Shown here in pieces: positions 35,363 through 47,341 of a DNA stretch of 64,000 nt. The notes beneath the pieces were generated by a model. It saw only the letters and a list, made by a program, of their open reading frames with translations. It did not search any database and was not told where the DNA came from. Where the stretch lies: NCBI RefSeq assembly GCF_000264905.1, contig NW_006763136.1, forward strand, positions 968,228-1,032,227. Direction: 5' to 3'. A program made the translations under genes and the position numbers. Every line of letters starts with the position of its first letter. Positions within the stretch are counted from its first letter, which is position 1. Source of the stretch: Stereum hirsutum FP-91666 SS1 (lineage: Eukaryota > Basidiomycota > Agaricomycetes > Russulales > Stereaceae).

Positions 35363-37338
35363 CGCGGTCGTCGTTGTAGATGTGATTCGTCGTTGCCGTC
35401 AGGCTCGTCGCCGTCGTCGCTATCGACGTCGACGGTGCAGAGCGAGAGAGCGTGCTGGTCCGTGTTGTGGCTTGTTTGCGACGCTCGTCGTTGATCGTGA
35501 GATGGCGGCGGCGGCAATCCCCTGTTCCTTTTGTCCTCCTTCTTCCCTCTCCAGCGCGACAAGATGGCGCAGCTTGACACGTCTCTCACTCTCTTGCTCC
35601 ATATTACAAAATGCGGCGATGTTCTCATTTGGTTTCTGATTTTTTGAACAATTTTCGCGCTTTTTGTCTCGTCTGGCAGCGCGGGCTCGAAGGGGCTGGC
35701 AGTTCGCGGTGAGCAACCCATTCACAGCCCGCATCGCATGTGCTTGAGCGCCTGGCCTGGCACGCTCCCGCTCTCCGGTGAGACGTGTGTCACGTCCACT
35801 TCCCATCTGGTGTGTACGGAACGTCCTTTCTCGGCTTTCTGGGGTGGTCGACGTCTCGCCCTGGCTTCCCTGACACTCCCGGCGTCACTTGGCTACCACC
35901 TACTTCGTGCAACTTCGTCTTGTTTTCTCTCTTGTGCTGTATTTGGTGATTTTTTCTGGGCCTTCTGAAAAGTGGCCCGGAAATCGCACATTATCTCTGG
36001 GGCTGACATTCATCTGAAGAGGCGGCATCGGATGGGATCTATGTATATCCGCGTGGAATGAGGCGCAGGGGGTTGTATGGAATGAGGCGAAGGAGGGAGT
36101 CAGCTGCGCGGTTTGGTGATACGTGTAGGCCGCGTGGAGGCGGGCGCCTTGTCTTCGTGCACTCCGTTGCGCGAGACGGCTCTGTACTCGAGTGCGTAGA
36201 CTTGTTCCTCATCCTTTGCGGTCGATACGATATTCACGGTCTTTGTTTTTCTCTGGCAGATAACCGCCCTTACCCTATGATTCAATCTAGTTGCCACGTG
36301 TACCACGTAGCGAGAGTGTGTCGGAACGGTGCAGGTGTGAGAGATTCAGAACACTGCGAAGGGTCCACCGAGTGTGGCTCCTGGGTCTTTGGTGTAGTTG
36401 GAAGAGAGAACACGGTAACTAGGGACCCGGTCTTGCAATGAAGCGTAAAAGGGGGTGAGTGGCGGCATCGGCTGCGTCGCGTATTTATGGGAAGAAAGGA
36501 GAATATCTCTGAGAGTAGAGACATGGTCAAGCTGTGGTTTTTGTTCATGTACCTAGCCTCCGTACACGCAAAAGATTTTGCAATAATTTTCCCGTGCGAC
36601 CAGACTGCAAGTACTTGTGTGGAGTGTATCAGCATGTTTGAGGTCGTGTCGGACTCGGAAGACAAGCAACGCGTTCGGAACGGAACGGATGGCAGGATTC
36701 CAGTTCACGCAACAACCAACGTTAACGTTCATCTCTCATCGACCACTACGACGAAGACTGTGTTCTGTTCTCGACTCTCTGGTTGCTCGAGCTTGACTAG
36801 TCGCTCTGTTTATGACCATGTGGACGATTCTTACATGCCCGCGTCCAGGCTGAGGAATCTGGATAAATTGTACCAGTTCAACTCCTCGATGACAGAATGG
36901 CGACCACGCACAACCTTCAGCTAGTATTTCAATCTCAATCACTGCCATCAACGCTGCTGAGACTAGTACTGGTGACCCAGTCTCGGCGGACTCATGCACC
37001 TCACAATTTAGCAACGGACCTCCTTGACCTTCCTGGCATCTCCAATATGGACGATACTTCTAGTGACTTGTCGAGATAAGGCTGGCCGTTTTGTGATTCT
37101 CGGTCGGGGTGCACTCTTATAAAGTAAGTAGTCTCTTGCAATTCATTATGATTTCGTTCTATACATAATTTGCATGACAATCCTCGCGAAATATAAACAC
37201 ATCGCCTACAACGTCCTCCTCGTCCATTGCCCTATGTGCCAGCACAAAGGCCTAGATTTCACCCCAAACCTTTTCTGCTGCTGCTTCGTATTACACCAAT
37301 CTGCCTTCCATGCCAGAACGTGAAGGAACCCGTATCTT
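35363..37338. other. 2 kb region between SET1 and the zinc-finger gene
   Basis: Upstream of SET1. The left 700 bases are C/T-rich with several short frames and no domain. The only frame with any gene-like property is the possible small secreted protein at 36523-36924. The remaining sequence should include the SET1 promoter and the 3' UTR of the zinc-finger gene. Confidence 0.45.
36523..36924 (+). CDS. possible small secreted protein (orphan)
   Basis: From ATG 36523 the frame opens with MVKLWFLFMYLASVHA, which has the shape of a signal peptide with an Ala-X-Ala-like cut site (VHA then KDF). It is followed by 117 residues with six Cys (including CDQTASTCVEC), a Ser/Thr-rich middle and one N-glycosylation sequon near the end. 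A TATTTAT motif lies about 40 bases upstream of the ATG. No intron is needed. There is no recognised family and the frame could be chance; the evidence is the signal-peptide shape, the Cys pattern and the lack of any other gene in 2 kb. Confidence 0.3.
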   Translation: MVKLWFLFMYLASVHAKDFAIIFPCDQTASTCVECISMFEVVSDSEDKQRVRNGTDGRIPVHATTNVNVHLSSTTTTKTVFCSRLSGCSSLTSRSVYDHVDDSYMPASRLRNLDKLYQFNSSMTEWRPRTTFS

Positions 37339-38733
37339 CAGAACCCAACAACCCCACCCCTCATCCTCTCCATCTGCTTCGCCTTCGCCTTCCCCCTCGG
37401 CAACTTCCCATGCTTCCCCTCCCTCAGATGTCTCTTCAGCGCATCCCTCCTCGAGAACGTCGTCCCGCAACCTTCGTGGCCGCACATGATCCCCGGTACC
37501 GCTATACTGTCCTCGCTGGGATGTACCGTCTGGACGTGGCGACGAAAGTCGAGTTCGCGTTTGATTGATGCGCCGCAGGGGCAGAGCCATCTTCCGTCTG
37601 GACGTTGAGTGGTGGAGATATGATGGGGAGTATGGGTGAAAGAGAAGTTTGAGGAGGATTCGGGGGAGGTGAAGGTCGAGGTTGAGGCGGATGTGGATGG
37701 AGAGAAGGGGGAGGTCGAAACGGAGGACGGAGAGCTGGTGTATGAGGGGGTAAATTGCGTCGTGAACCTGCCGGTGTTCGATATTAGCCATAGAAAACGT
37801 TCGGTGGAGAGGTGAAGTTTACATCTCGCCGACGTCTAGTCGTGTCTTTACTCCCTCTGCATCAATCTCTTCAATCATGATCTCACCTCCTCGGGATGCG
37901 TGCCCACCAATCTGGTGAGCGCCACCTAAGTTCGACACAGTGGGTGTCGGCTGCCCGAAATCCTGATAATCACGCTCGGTGAATGGGTCGGATGTTGTTA
38001 CGGGACGGGGGAACGTCGACGACGAATGACCTGTACTGAGAGAGCGGTAATGAGACAGCTGGGCCCACAATTCCGGGAAGAGGAATTCTTCAAGGGCTTC
38101 GTCCGAAGAATCTCGCGGAAGATCCAGTTCGGACGAAGAATTATCTTTCGTGCTCGGAAGTCCGCAGTCTACTTCGTCGACGGCATAGTGGGGCCCAAAG
38201 AGCGAAGATGTATGGTACGGAAGGGGCAAGACCTGTTGAATGTTGGGGACCTAAGGAGTATGCATCAGAAACTAAGTGATGGTTGAACCGGTAACATATA
38301 CGATGAACACTTACCTGCTGCAGCTCATGGAGCGAGTCTAGGTCGTTTGGGCCATATAAATTATGTGCAAGTCCAATAGTGTCTGAAGTATGCTGTGAAG
38401 GCGTTAGTACCGGAAGAAATAAATAAAGAATGTGCAGAGACTTACAGCATGGCTGCCCGGAGTCGGGAAGCCATACCCTGGAAGATGAGGTCCGCCAGTA
38501 GAAATATCCGTCGTGGATGGGGCAAGTGGCACATATAATCCTGAGCCCTGCTGCATCGCGTCTTGGTTGGCACTGGGGTTTGGTGGATCTTGGCTGAAAT
38601 GTGGAAATTCCCTAGAAAGAGCATAAGGTCGTTCATAGCTATGGACAAAAGTTGACCTCTCCGTATATCCGTGAACGGAGGGAGCAAAGTCGGCGGACTG
38701 GGTCCAAGTCGAGTTAAAGTAATTGGTGTCCAT
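37339..38733 (-). CDS. C2H2 zinc-finger protein (putative transcription factor)
   Basis: Start MDTNYFNSTWTQSAD at 38733; at least four exons. A long disordered Ser/Thr/Pro-rich N-terminus (activation-domain-like, with acidic patches such as SDEALEEFLFPELW) leads to two C-terminal zinc fingers. The first is WLCPCGASIKRELDFRRHVQ followed by TVH; the second is CGHEGCGTTFSRRDALKRHL followed by REGKH. A basic tail (KLPRGKAKAKQMERMRGG) ends at TGA 37339-37341. The intron before the finger exon runs about 37766-37823. The layout of paired fingers at the extreme C-terminus is common among basidiomycete regulators. DNA targets are unknown. It is divergent from JIP5 with 1.1 kb between. Confidence 0.85.
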
Positions 38734-39864
38734 GAAGTCTGAGTGTGTGTGGAACAGAGTGGGTGGTGATGCTTCAGTAGCTCGCAGAGAGAGAGGCGGC
38801 TGAAAAGTTGGGGGGAAAAGTAAACGTCTTGCCCTCCCCTCCCTCTCCTCTCCCTTTCTTATACCCCCAGCCCACCTCGCCAAATAACCAAATCATCGCC
38901 CCATGCATTCCGACCCGTCACTCTCGACCAATCGCGTCCTCCAAAGCTCGTCAAATGCACCTCCAGTCCAGACGTTTTAATGTCTGAAAATCGAGCGATA
39001 TTCGAGTGTGAGAGTCTCTCCTTCCTAGTTGGGAACACGAGGCTGGTTTCGCTCCATATCGGGAGAAACTGATAGTGGGTTGGCTAAATCGGGAGAAACT
39101 GATTAGAGAACATGAGGCAGGGCGGTGGACGCTCGGTGGCGGAATTGATCTGAGGCCGTTGGAGTGAAAGGAGCAAGAGTCCGAGAGGGTCCTTGGTTTG
39201 TCAAGATGTTGACGAAGAGCATGAACGGCGAACGCTTCTAATTACAGCTAAGGTGCCGTTTCCTAGTCTCCCAATTTAAATGCAGAGTACACGGGATTTT
39301 CAACCGGGCAAGCGAGGATCATACCAATTGCAGAACAATGCGCCGAGCAAGTTGTCGACAGTGGACATCCGATAAAGGGACGATTTCCTTTCCCAAAGAT
39401 ACTAGAAGGCTTCACGTCGACTAAGTAAAATCAGACACAGAAGACAAGCGGACTCAGCGAAGTCGCAAATAAATCGCAGACTCGGAGGCGTTGTTCGTTC
39501 CGGGAATGTTATGAGCGTTGACTTTAGTAGGACGAGAGTCGAAATGATTGGCCCATGCAGCATGACAGAGCAGCGTTAATCGTCGCGAACCTGACCATTT
39601 AAGGCTCAGGTGGAAAAGGTTGTCTTCGCTAGCTGTTTTACCAAGACGAGAAGTGTGATGGTCAATAAGGAGGATGAGAGAAAGTCGTCGTCAGAAATGG
39701 AGTGTGGCGGTGGCACAACCGCATGGCATCGGCCGGGACAAGGCGAAATCGTCTCAACGCAGAATTTGTTCTCTTGACCTTCAGAGACTCAGAGCTACTA
39801 TTTCGCATTCTTCCTCTACTTGGAGAACTTAGCCCACTCATTAGGCAGTCAAAAAGGGGTAAAG
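38734..39864. other. divergent intergenic region, zinc finger / JIP5
   Basis: No gene is seen in 1.1 kb. It contains a direct repeat at 39058-39105 and several short frames. A long upstream region is in keeping with a regulated transcription factor gene. Confidence 0.45.
39058..39105. repeat. two 16-base direct repeats (ATCGGGAGAAACTGAT)
   Basis: The 16 bases at 39058-39073 recur at 39088-39103, the second copy starting 30 bases after the first. Confidence 0.8.
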
Positions 39865-41513
39865 ATGCCTTCAATCCCCGTCTCTTCCCAAATATTCGAC
39901 CTTGCTTTCCATCCAACTTCGTCTCTTGTTTATACTGGTCTCCTCAACGGCGAAATCAAAGCGTTCAGCTACGACGAGCAAGGACAACACGAAACAAAAT
40001 TTTCTCTCAGACCGTCAAAGCGCTCGTGTAGAGGGCTGGCTACGAGCGAGGATGGCAGTAAACTGTGGGCCGTAGGGAAAGCGAAGAGTATATTGTGCGT
40101 TGAGTTTCTTTCTAGACCATGCGCGGCAATAGGCTGACTGCGTTGAAGTACTGTTGACACAGAAACAGGTGACCTAGTGGATACTAGGGCTGTAGTGCAT
40201 GAGTGAGTTCTATGATTTGAACGTTTACTCGACCGTGTTGTCCTCGGTATATATTGACATACCTAGTGATTGAAAAGCGCACCTATCAATCGCGTGAAAT
40301 GCTTGTTACCAAATCTACTCGCCACTGGGGACGACGACGGGGTCATCAAAGTATGCAGTCATTCGTCCTACGCAATAACCCCTCTGCTCATTGCTTCATG
40401 TGTCCTCAGCTATGGGATCCTCGAAAACCCGAATCAATAACAACATACACTCAACATTTCGACTTCATATCAGACTTCCTATGGTTAGCGGACAAAAAGC
40501 AACTCGTCGCTACTAGGTAAAACCAGCCTCGCATCATTCTCTGGTATCTCGATTAACCGGCGCTCACCTTCTCTCAGTGGTGACGGTACGCTTTCAGTAA
40601 TGGACGTTCGATCGAAGAAAACAGAACCATTTGCGCACTCTGAGGATCAAGAGGACGAATTGCTTTCCATCGTTCCGATAAAAGGGTGGGTACCGTCTAT
40701 ACCTTTTCTACTTCGTTTCCCGGGGCATTGACCTTTGGCTTGTCGTTGCATCATCAGCGGGACCAAAGTTGTCGTTGGGACGCAACTGGGCATACTGTCC
40801 ATCTTCAATCGCAAGTCCGGCTGGGGTGACTGCGTCGATCGCGTCCCTGGGTATGTCTTCTCTTGTACTGCGCCTGAAAAACTACCTACTCAGCTTTGAC
40901 GTTGGTTTCATCGACCAGACATCCGCATTCAATTGACGCCCTCTGCGCTCTCCCTTCATCCTACCCCTCGTCGCATAGCACCATCCTAACAGGATCCTCC
41001 GATGGCCTCATACGTGCTGTTCAATTGCTACCAACAAAACTGCTTGGCGTCATAGCAGACCACGGAGAGTTTCCGATAGAGCGAATAGAAATAGACAGGG
41101 CGGGAGAGGGGAGATGGGTCGGGAGCGTAGGGCACGATGAAGTCTTAAGGTTAACGGATCTCAAAGATGTGTTTGAGGACGAGGACGAGGCTGACCAGGA
41201 CGAGAACGCAAAGTCGGAGGTCAGTGGAGATCGGGACAGTGACGAAGAGGAGGCTGTAGGACTGGAAGCTGGGGAAAAGATGAAAGGGAAGGAGGCTCGG
41301 GAAGGATTGGAAGATGATGACGAGGAGGCTGATGGAGAGGCTGATGCGGGTGTAGTGGAGTCAGCAGCAGACAAATCGGCAGACGAGGATTCGGATGTGC
41401 CGAAGGAGAAAAAGAAGCGAGGAAAGAAGCCAAAAGACGAGTTACAGGGTAGGAAGAAGCAGAAGGGCAAGAACGAGCTTGTCATGGATCCTGGCTTTTT
41501 CTCGGGGTTGTGA
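39865..41513 (+). CDS. JIP5: WD repeat protein JIP5 (WDR55 family)
   Basis: Start MPSIPVSSQIFDLAFHPTSS at 39865; an earlier in-frame non-ATG extension is ignored. WD blades follow: GLLNGEIKAFSYDEQGQHE, SEDGSKLWAVGKAKSI, LLATGDDDGVIKLWDPRKPE, FISDFLWLADKKQLVAT, SGDGTLSVMDVRSKK (across an intron), TKVVVGTQLGILSIFNR and LTGSSDGLIRAVQLLPTKLL. The C-terminus is acidic (EDEDEADQDENAKSE) and then strongly basic (KKKRGKKPKDELQGRKKQK), ending MDPGFFSGL, the JIP5 signature. JIP5/WDR55 is a nucleolar protein needed for ribosome biogenesis. Five or six introns of 50-75 bases. Confidence 0.9.
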
Positions 41514-42001
41514 CCTCGCACGATATGTATGTTTGTCCAAGGGGTTCACATTCAGACAATCCATAATTGGCAAGCTACATCACCATTCCCAGTTTTCGGG
41601 ATCAGTTGAATGAATTTCTCGCAGGCGGGCGGTTGCTATCTTCGAGCTCGATGACTAGACACCATCATGCCAGAACCGCGTTCGAGCGGTGTAACAAACG
41701 ACGCGATATAAACGACTACAGTTACAGTTGAGTAGTCTACGAGTTACGACATGGAGACCCCGACGAATCCAAGAAATTCCGATAACACAACGCAATCCAT
41801 GACCCGAATACACCAAGAGGGACGAGAAGGACAAAAGTGGCGACGTAAAGGAGGCTGTTCGATCCACAACATAGCAATATAGCTGAAAGACGAAAAACAT
41901 AGCACGAACGAGTAAGCAAACTAGTACAGACAAGCTAGTACAGATCATGATCTGAATACAACACTAGGTGAGTACAATTGAATTGAGGAAAGATAGCATC
42001 T
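41514..42001. other. convergent intergenic region, 3' UTRs
   Basis: This interval of 488 bases lies between the ends of JIP5 (plus) and the F-box gene (minus). Short frames only. Confidence 0.45.
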
Positions 42002-43986
42002 TCATCCTCCATGTTGAGGAGTCTCGAAGGACACTCGGAGAGTATCGCGCCAACGGCCCAGGCCACCATCAATGACAGATGGGCTCATCATGACCCCATA
42101 GGCCAGCGTACCGCCGAGACTCAAGGTCTCGAGGGGTGAAGTGGGCTGGTTGAATCTGTGGCGTAGCATGGATATGAACTGCTGGTATGACCCCCTCATC
42201 TGCGGCGGCCAGAGTTCGTGAACGTCAGAAACACGTAGATGACGAAGTGCTGGGAATATGAGTGTTCCTTCGTGGGGCCCAAGGCCGGTGAGGACCTGAG
42301 TGTGGGCCAGATCCTTGAAGTCGGTGTAGGTGAGGTCACGGACGCGCCTCAAGTGCTCGAGACTGGTGAATAAGGTCTCGTCACTGACCCCTCCGACGTC
42401 CGTCAAGATGGTTAGTTTTTCCACTGAGTTCAGCGGAAGGCCTTGGGCGACGAGCTGGATCACGTCCGACTGAGGGTCTCCATTGTTGTGGAGCAACCGA
42501 AGGGAGAATCGGTGGCGATTATCAAGGCTACGGCAGCCCCAAGACATAAGGTTACGATGGATGACAATGGACAGCTCCACGAAAGGTCCGTAAGAAGTTC
42601 GTAAGACGCCGTTGGGAGACGCTAGGATGTTGATGAGATCGCGGACATGGGAGGTGCGGGAGAATGGTATGGTTGAATCAAGTGAAAGGTTGGTCAAGGA
42701 GGGTAACGTGAAGCCTTCGAACAACTGAACCCAGCTAGCGGGTGTTCCGCACGATAGATAAATGGAGGTGAGATGGTCCATTGTCAAGGGCGGAGGCATG
42801 GATACCGTGGGCGGCCTGCCAGTATCGATCCAATAGGATAGGCGAAGACTTTCGAGCTCTGGCGATTCGGTAAGAAATTGGCGTAGCAATGTGGCATCTA
42901 GGTCTGCAGTGTCGTCACCGCCATCCAAGACGCCACCCCTGAGCGCGAGATGCGTAAGGTGAGGGAGTGAAATGGGCTGGGAGAGTCCGCTAAAGTAGCA
43001 CCCGGTAAGATATAGCTTGCGTAGTGTCGGGGCATGCAATGCAATAAGACGCCCGGGCAGGACATGGTGAGGACCGATTCCGCCGATCGCGTGAATGTCC
43101 AGTGTTTTGAGACACCGCGGCCTAACCAAGGCATTGGCGACGGTCGTAAGGGAGTCTTTCCCTGCAGTTAAGCGGATGTTGACGATCTGAGAGGGATGTG
43201 TGGTGATGAACTTTTCTAGAGCCAAGAAACCCTGTTGGTGGGGAAGCGATTGGTATGGTTTCGAAGACAGGTCAAAATCGACTGTGACAGGCAAAGGGTG
43301 GCAGCGCTTGGCCATTATGTCCATCCACATACGGCTTGGAATCCCGTGGATATGTGTCCAAAGCATTTTTGCGCCGAGGGCGGCACGCCTCCAGCGTCGA
43401 CAGACTTGTGTGACAGCAATCCAAGGAAGCTGGACTTGCTGAAACGAGGGCAGTTGACGGTCAGGAAACTCTGCAACGTCAACGTATCGCCACGATGATC
43501 CACTGCGGAACATGGGACTCCCAATGACACTAGGAAAGACGTGAATGCCAGAGTGTAGTACGCGTCGAGCGGGATCGTCCAAGAAAGACGAAACATTCTC
43601 GTCGTCCGCGCTGGTCCGCCCTAAGCTGTCTGCGGCCGAGTCGTCGCAAAACCAAAAGACCCTCGTGAGCAGCTCGTCTGGAAGGCGAGAGATGGGGGAG
43701 AAAGCATTTCGGCCCTCCAAGAGGTACATGGTGGCTGCACGAAGATCCTCGACCTCCTTGTCAATGAGGTGGCGGACCTCGAGGGCTGTTTTCGGCGTCG
43801 CTGTTGCGACGAGATCATGGAGCCGCTTGGACCATTGACAAACATTCAGCGAGCCCCTTTCCCTTTCAAGCTCGCTGCAGTGAGGTTAAACGCGAAGAGA
43901 AACAAATAAGATCATAGTTGTGCAGAACATACGACGCGTAAGTATGACGTGCCTTGTGATAGAATTTGAGCCTGCCGGTTGCTCAT
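42002..43986 (-). CDS. F-box protein with leucine-rich C-terminal region
   Basis: The main exon covers 42002 to about 43880 and includes the F-box FSPISRLPDELLTRVFWFCD, then PWIAVTQVCRRWRRAALGAK, a typical agaricomycete F-box layout. Leucine-rich strands follow (LIALHAPTLRKLYLTGCYFS, PHLTHLALRGGVLDGG, SPELESLRLSYWIDTG, SLTNLSLDSTIPFS, FPALRHLRVSDVHELWPP). Coding sequence clearly continues upstream of the first main-exon ATG (43729) with ALEVRHLIDKEVEDLRAA and NVCQWSKRLHDLVATATP. The likely start is MSNRQAQILSQGTSYLRV at 43986, joined by an intron of about 60-100 bases whose exact border I could not fix. Probable SCF substrate adaptor; substrate unknown. Divergent from the third M20 gene. Confidence 0.8.
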
Positions 43987-44407
43987 CAACGGCTACAGTA
44001 CTCTGAGTACTAGTAGGGACGGAATCCATCTACCCAAGAAGTATGAAAAAAAAATCTAGGTTGTGAAAGTGAGCCACTGACCTCGAGAGAGTTGTGGACG
44101 TCGTATGAACGACTCAGGGGCCGAATTTGCTTCCGTCTCACATTGCTTGTCCCTGTTTGGCGCCTCGATGATTATGGCAGAGCTGAGTTTCAATTGCCCG
44201 ACGACTTGAACGCGGCGCTGAACCAAGTTGTCTCTCTACCTCTGCTCTGCACTCTCACCGAGAACATATTCTTGTCTATTGACACCCCGGTACAGAAGTT
44301 CATACTTGATCTTGACCATTCTTTCTCGACTGTGTCCACCGCGTGCTGATCCCGTGATCCCGTCTTATCTTGCCATTCAGGAGCTTTCAACTTCTTGCTT
44401 CCTATCA
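43987..44407. promoter_or_regulatory. bidirectional promoter region, F-box gene / M20 paralog 3
   Basis: This gap of 421 bases separates two divergent start codons. The CTTATAAC element shared by the other two M20 genes is absent, so paralog 3 probably has a different promoter. Confidence 0.4.
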
Positions 44408-47019
44408 ATGGGCAGTGCTCAAGAGGGAAACCAGATGGCAAAGCCTGAAATCTGGGACGAAAAACGTAGGCGCTATGAAGAATTAAAGGCTCAAGATGAA
44501 GAGCTTTTTCGCCTCCTCAACGAGAGCAGCCTCCTTCCTATTAGTAGTAGTCGTGACCGTGATGGCCCCATTACTCGCGCGCTATTCTATGTAGCATGCG
44601 CCTTGCTTTCCATGTCGTGTGTTGCGATGGTTTTCATTCTTTGGTCAATCGTGTCCCCTGCTCTTTGGGAGACGAACGACACGACGGAACTTTGCCCTCA
44701 AGTCGCTGCGTTATACCCTACCAAGCACCAGGCTATCTACCAGGACCTGGTCGACACTTACTTCGACACCGACTCCTTCAAGGATTATATCATCGACACG
44801 GTGAGTCAGTGGAACATCCACATAATTACTCGCACTGAATGGTCCATCCAACGGTAGATGAGTGGCGCAGTCAAGATTGAGTATGTCTTGCCTCCGATCG
44901 AATATCATAGTCACACTGACACCTTGGTAGAACTGAATCGTACGACAACATGGATGAAGTCGGTACTGATCCTCGATGGGAGAAGTTCACTGGATTCCAC
45001 AACTATCTGTTGGAAACTTTTCCCACTATGTGAGGCTCTCAACTTCCTCACTGCAGAGTTCTCAACTCATAGCCCTGTATCTAGCCACTCGAGTCTGATC
45101 CTCACCAAAGTCAACACGTATGGGCTTGTCTACCACTGGCAAGGCTCCGACAATAGTCTCAAACCCATTCTGATGGCGGCTCATCAAGGTGATACGCTTC
45201 CCCCAACGATCATACTTCTATTCTTGTGACGGAACTCGCTGACACAGGGTCCGCCTTTTGCCCTATACTCTCCAGATGTGGTCCCGGTGCATCCCGATAC
45301 CGTCAGCGACTGGACTCACCCTCCTTATTCCGGCTATTTTGATGGTAAAGATGGTTGCCTATACAAATTGTTTTCTACTTAATATCTGCGTATATCAGGA
45401 GAATCTCTGTGGGGACGTGGAACCATGGACGACAAGAGCGGCCTGATTAGTCTCATGTGAGGGGATAATTTCATGTGTTGTTGTGGTCGCTAAAACGGAC
45501 TTTCAGGACTACCGTCGAAGCACTTCTGCAGCGCGATTACAAGCCAACTCGCACAGTTGTCCTCGCCTTCGGGTTCGACGAAGAGTCCGGTGGGACCTAC
45601 GTGAGCTCAACTTGTTTGCTCCGCAAAGCCTTGACTAATTCCCGGTCTCAAGGGCGCCCAACATATCAGCAAGTATCTCCTGAGCACCTACGGCGAGAAC
45701 GGATTCGCATTGATCGTCGATGAGGGCGGTAAGTGCAGTATACAGGTTGCCCAATTTCAACCGCTGATCTGGGAGGGTTGTAGGAGGATTCTCTCAGAGT
45801 TACGGTTCTACCATAGCTTCAATCGGTACAGGCGAGAAGGGTTCCTTCAACTCCCGGATCGACATTGCCTCTCCGGGTGGTCATTCCAGTGTTCCACCTC
45901 CGCATACGGTATGATTCGTCCTCGTCACAAGCCACCGATCTGACGTGAACTTCTCTCCCATCCAGAGTATTGGCATGCTAGCTGCTATCCTGGTCGAGTT
46001 CGAGTCCAACCCCTTTGAACCCCGTCTTGCTCGCTCTAGTCCGGTCTACGATACCATCCAGTGCACTGCAGCACATGCAAAATCTATCGCACCTGGTCTT
46101 CGCAAGCTCATCAAAAAGTCTGCTTTCTGCGACGGTGCTTTGAGGAAGCTGGAGAAGACCTTGGCGGAGGACATCAATATGAGGGCGTTGTTCGGGACTA
46201 CCCAGGCGATCGACATCATCCAGGGAGGTGTAAAGAGTGCGATTATTCTCCTCTCGATCGTTGTGCATGTTACTCATGAAAAGTTCAGCGAACGCTTTGC
46301 CTGAGCAGGCCTACGCAATTGTGAACCATCGGATTGCCACTGACAGGCGAGTCATATCTCGCTTGGTCGTCGCGTTCCGACTAACACGACGTTCTGCAGC
46401 TCGGTGGCATCCACGCAGCAACGTGATGTCGACCTTCTCAAGCCGCTCGCCCAAAGGTTTAACTTGAGCTATGTCGCCTTCGGAAACCCGGTCACTCCCA
46501 GGGGTGAACATGCCTACGGAACACTTACGCTGTCGACCAGCTCCACCCTCGAGCCCGCACCCATCACTCCTAGTGACGGAGCACCGTATCGTATCCTGAG
46601 TGGCTCTGTTAAGGCCACGTACGACAGTCACAGGAATGTCGAAGGCTCCGATGGACTCGTTGTTAGTCCAGGGATCATGACTGGTAATACCGGTACGCAT
46701 CATCACTATCACCGCATCTCACCTGTGTATCCGTGCATTGACCGTTTCGACCAATATGACACACAGATACGAAATACTATTGGGGCTTGACTGAGCATAT
46801 TTTTCGTTACGGGCACTGGAACGCGGGCAACACCACCCTTCTAGGTCATGGCGTGCACACCGTGAACGAAAGTGCGTTCATCTCTTTTGTGCTCTTTCTT
46901 CTGGGATCTACATTTGTTAAACCTGCCCTCTGATAGACATTCGTGTTATTGATCTCATCGAGATCGTCAAGTATTATACCACCTTCCTTTTGAATGTCGA
47001 TGAGGCGACCTCCTTGTAA
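44408..47019 (+). CDS. M20 carboxypeptidase S-like metallopeptidase, paralog 3
   Basis: Same family and similar intron layout as the tandem pair at 16.5-22.3 kb but clearly more diverged. The N-terminal tail is longer and charged (EKRRRYEELKAQDEELFRLL), followed by a signal anchor (YVACALLSMSCVAMVFILWS). Metal and catalytic motifs: AAHQDVVPVHPDTVSDW (joined over an intron), GRGTMDDKSGLISL, FGFDEESGG, LIVDEGGG, IASPGGHSSVPPPHTSIGML, EQAYAIVNHRIATDS and the terminal HGVHTVNE. It ends LLNVDEATSL at TAA 47017-47019. All predicted active-site residues are intact. It is separated from the pair by about 22 kb of unrelated genes, so it is either an older dispersed duplicate or the remnant of a larger cluster. 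ATG 44408 is the first before the charged tail. Confidence 0.9.
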
Positions 47020-47341
47020 GGTCAAAGTATCTTCTCAAGTCGACCAAAATGTGCATCCTGTGTACTGTTCTTGTTTCCTCTTCTCACCATGCAGGCTCTT
47101 TTCCTTGGAGCCATTGTCAATAAACATTTGTACTGTGACTAACGTTAGCCCTGTGACAGAAAGCCATGGGCTGATCTTGAAGGTAAGAGGTTGTCCGTTC
47201 AAATCTATTACTCAACATCTCTGAGGATCAAAAGACAATGATGTTCGAGATAGACAAGGATATCAACGCATAAAGTTAGATACTGACACATGTCGAGCAT
47301 TGCATCCCGTACTCATACATATGCTCGGTCGTCGTGTTTGA
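47020..47341. other. convergent intergenic region
   Basis: This 322-base interval lies between the M20 paralog 3 stop and the TPR-CHAT stop. No feature is seen. Confidence 0.4.
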
